Origin: Motiliproteus sp963974645
GTDB lineage: Bacteria > Pseudomonadota > Gammaproteobacteria > Pseudomonadales > Balneatricaceae
NCBI GenBank assembly: GCA_963974645.1
Contig: CAXBEA010000011.1
Coordinates: 1-54,240 of the forward strand
Length of the DNA: 54,240 nt
Direction of reading: 5' to 3'
Shown here: positions 54,125-54,240 of the stretch, piece by piece
Numbering within the stretch: position 1 is the stretch's first letter
How the letters are laid out: each line of letters starts with the position of its first letter
Notes under the pieces: generated by a model
Database searches by the model: none
Seen by the model: the letters and a program-made list of their open reading frames with translations, nothing else
What the model was told of the DNA's origin: nothing
Program-made: the position numbers and the translations under genes

Positions 54125-54240
54125 TTAACTGCTGTCACTATCTGCTGGGGCGCTAGCCTGAATCATCCAGAAGCCCAGACTGCCCTGAATAGAGGCAGGT
54201 AGCGGACGCAGATCAGGCGGGGTCTTGTGGGAGCCGGGCT
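54125..54240 (-). CDS. Possible C-terminal end of a gene entering from the right
   Basis: A minus-strand frame is open from the window edge for 38 codons to TAA (54127-54125), ending GFWMIQASAPADSDSS. The composition looks protein-like and the position, convergent with the SLT gene, is plausible. No family can be recognised from so short a piece. Confidence 0.25.
   Translation of the reverse strand, partial: PGSHKTPPDLRPLPASIQGSLGFWMIQASAPADSDSS

Noticed and set aside
44000..54240. Prophage or insertion sequence as origin of the accessory block
   Set aside because: No integrase, transposase, terminal inverted repeats or att-like duplications were seen within the window.

Overview
The window is chromosomal DNA of a gammaproteobacterium, probably of the Oceanospirillales/Pseudomonadales kind. 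Evidence for this is the zapA-6S RNA-fau cluster facing ygfB-pepP-ubiH-ubiI, a CbrA-like sodium/solute-symporter sensor preceded by a CbrX-like mini-gene, and the complete secE-nusG-rplKAJL-rpoBC block running straight into rpsL-rpsG-fusA-tuf. The EF-Tu carries an acidic insert after the G4 (NKAD) motif that I associate with marine Oceanospirillales relatives. The genus cannot be fixed from this sequence alone.

Layout. 1-2.4 kb: end of argH, a GcvR-like ACT-domain protein and an AEC-family transporter. 2.5-5.8 kb: a CbrX-like small membrane protein, a transporter-type sensor that stops before its kinase domains, and a short serine-repeat membrane ORF. 5.8-7.3 kb (minus strand): a TIGR02449 coiled-coil protein, zapA, 6S RNA and 5-formyl-THF cyclo-ligase, behind one good sigma70 promoter. 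7.5-12.7 kb: ygfB, pepP, ubiH, ubiI, gcvH. 12.9-20.6 kb: an RlmI-type rRNA methyltransferase, a HAD phosphatase, rppH-ptsP, an orphan histidine kinase and an NRDE protein. 20.7-26.4 kb: a TauE/SafE permease, lgt, thyA, folA, birA, coaX and a SPOR-like protein. 26.4-27.1 kb: tRNA-Thr, -Tyr, -Gly, -Thr and -Trp. 27.2-43.9 kb: the transcription/translation core, with its leaders, attenuator-like hairpins and an internal str promoter.

44-54 kb is the accessory part, lying where many relatives carry the S10 ribosomal operon. A minus-strand set of three genes encodes exported redox proteins. The first is a monoheme cytochrome c flanked on both sides by twelve Asn-Pro-Cys-Ala-Ala-Lys hexapeptides. 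The second is a five-heme cytochrome broken by one in-frame TAA. The third is a cupredoxin-like protein with no obvious copper site. Divergent from it is a 2106-residue Ig-like-repeat lipoprotein with an almost perfect 591-bp tandem duplication, followed by a small lytic-transglycosylase-like lipoprotein. The cysteine-hexapeptide cytochrome and its companions are the best candidate here for an undescribed system.

Limits: everything was read by eye from sequence and family knowledge. No database search, folding or gene-prediction run was done. Promoters and terminators are pattern matches.
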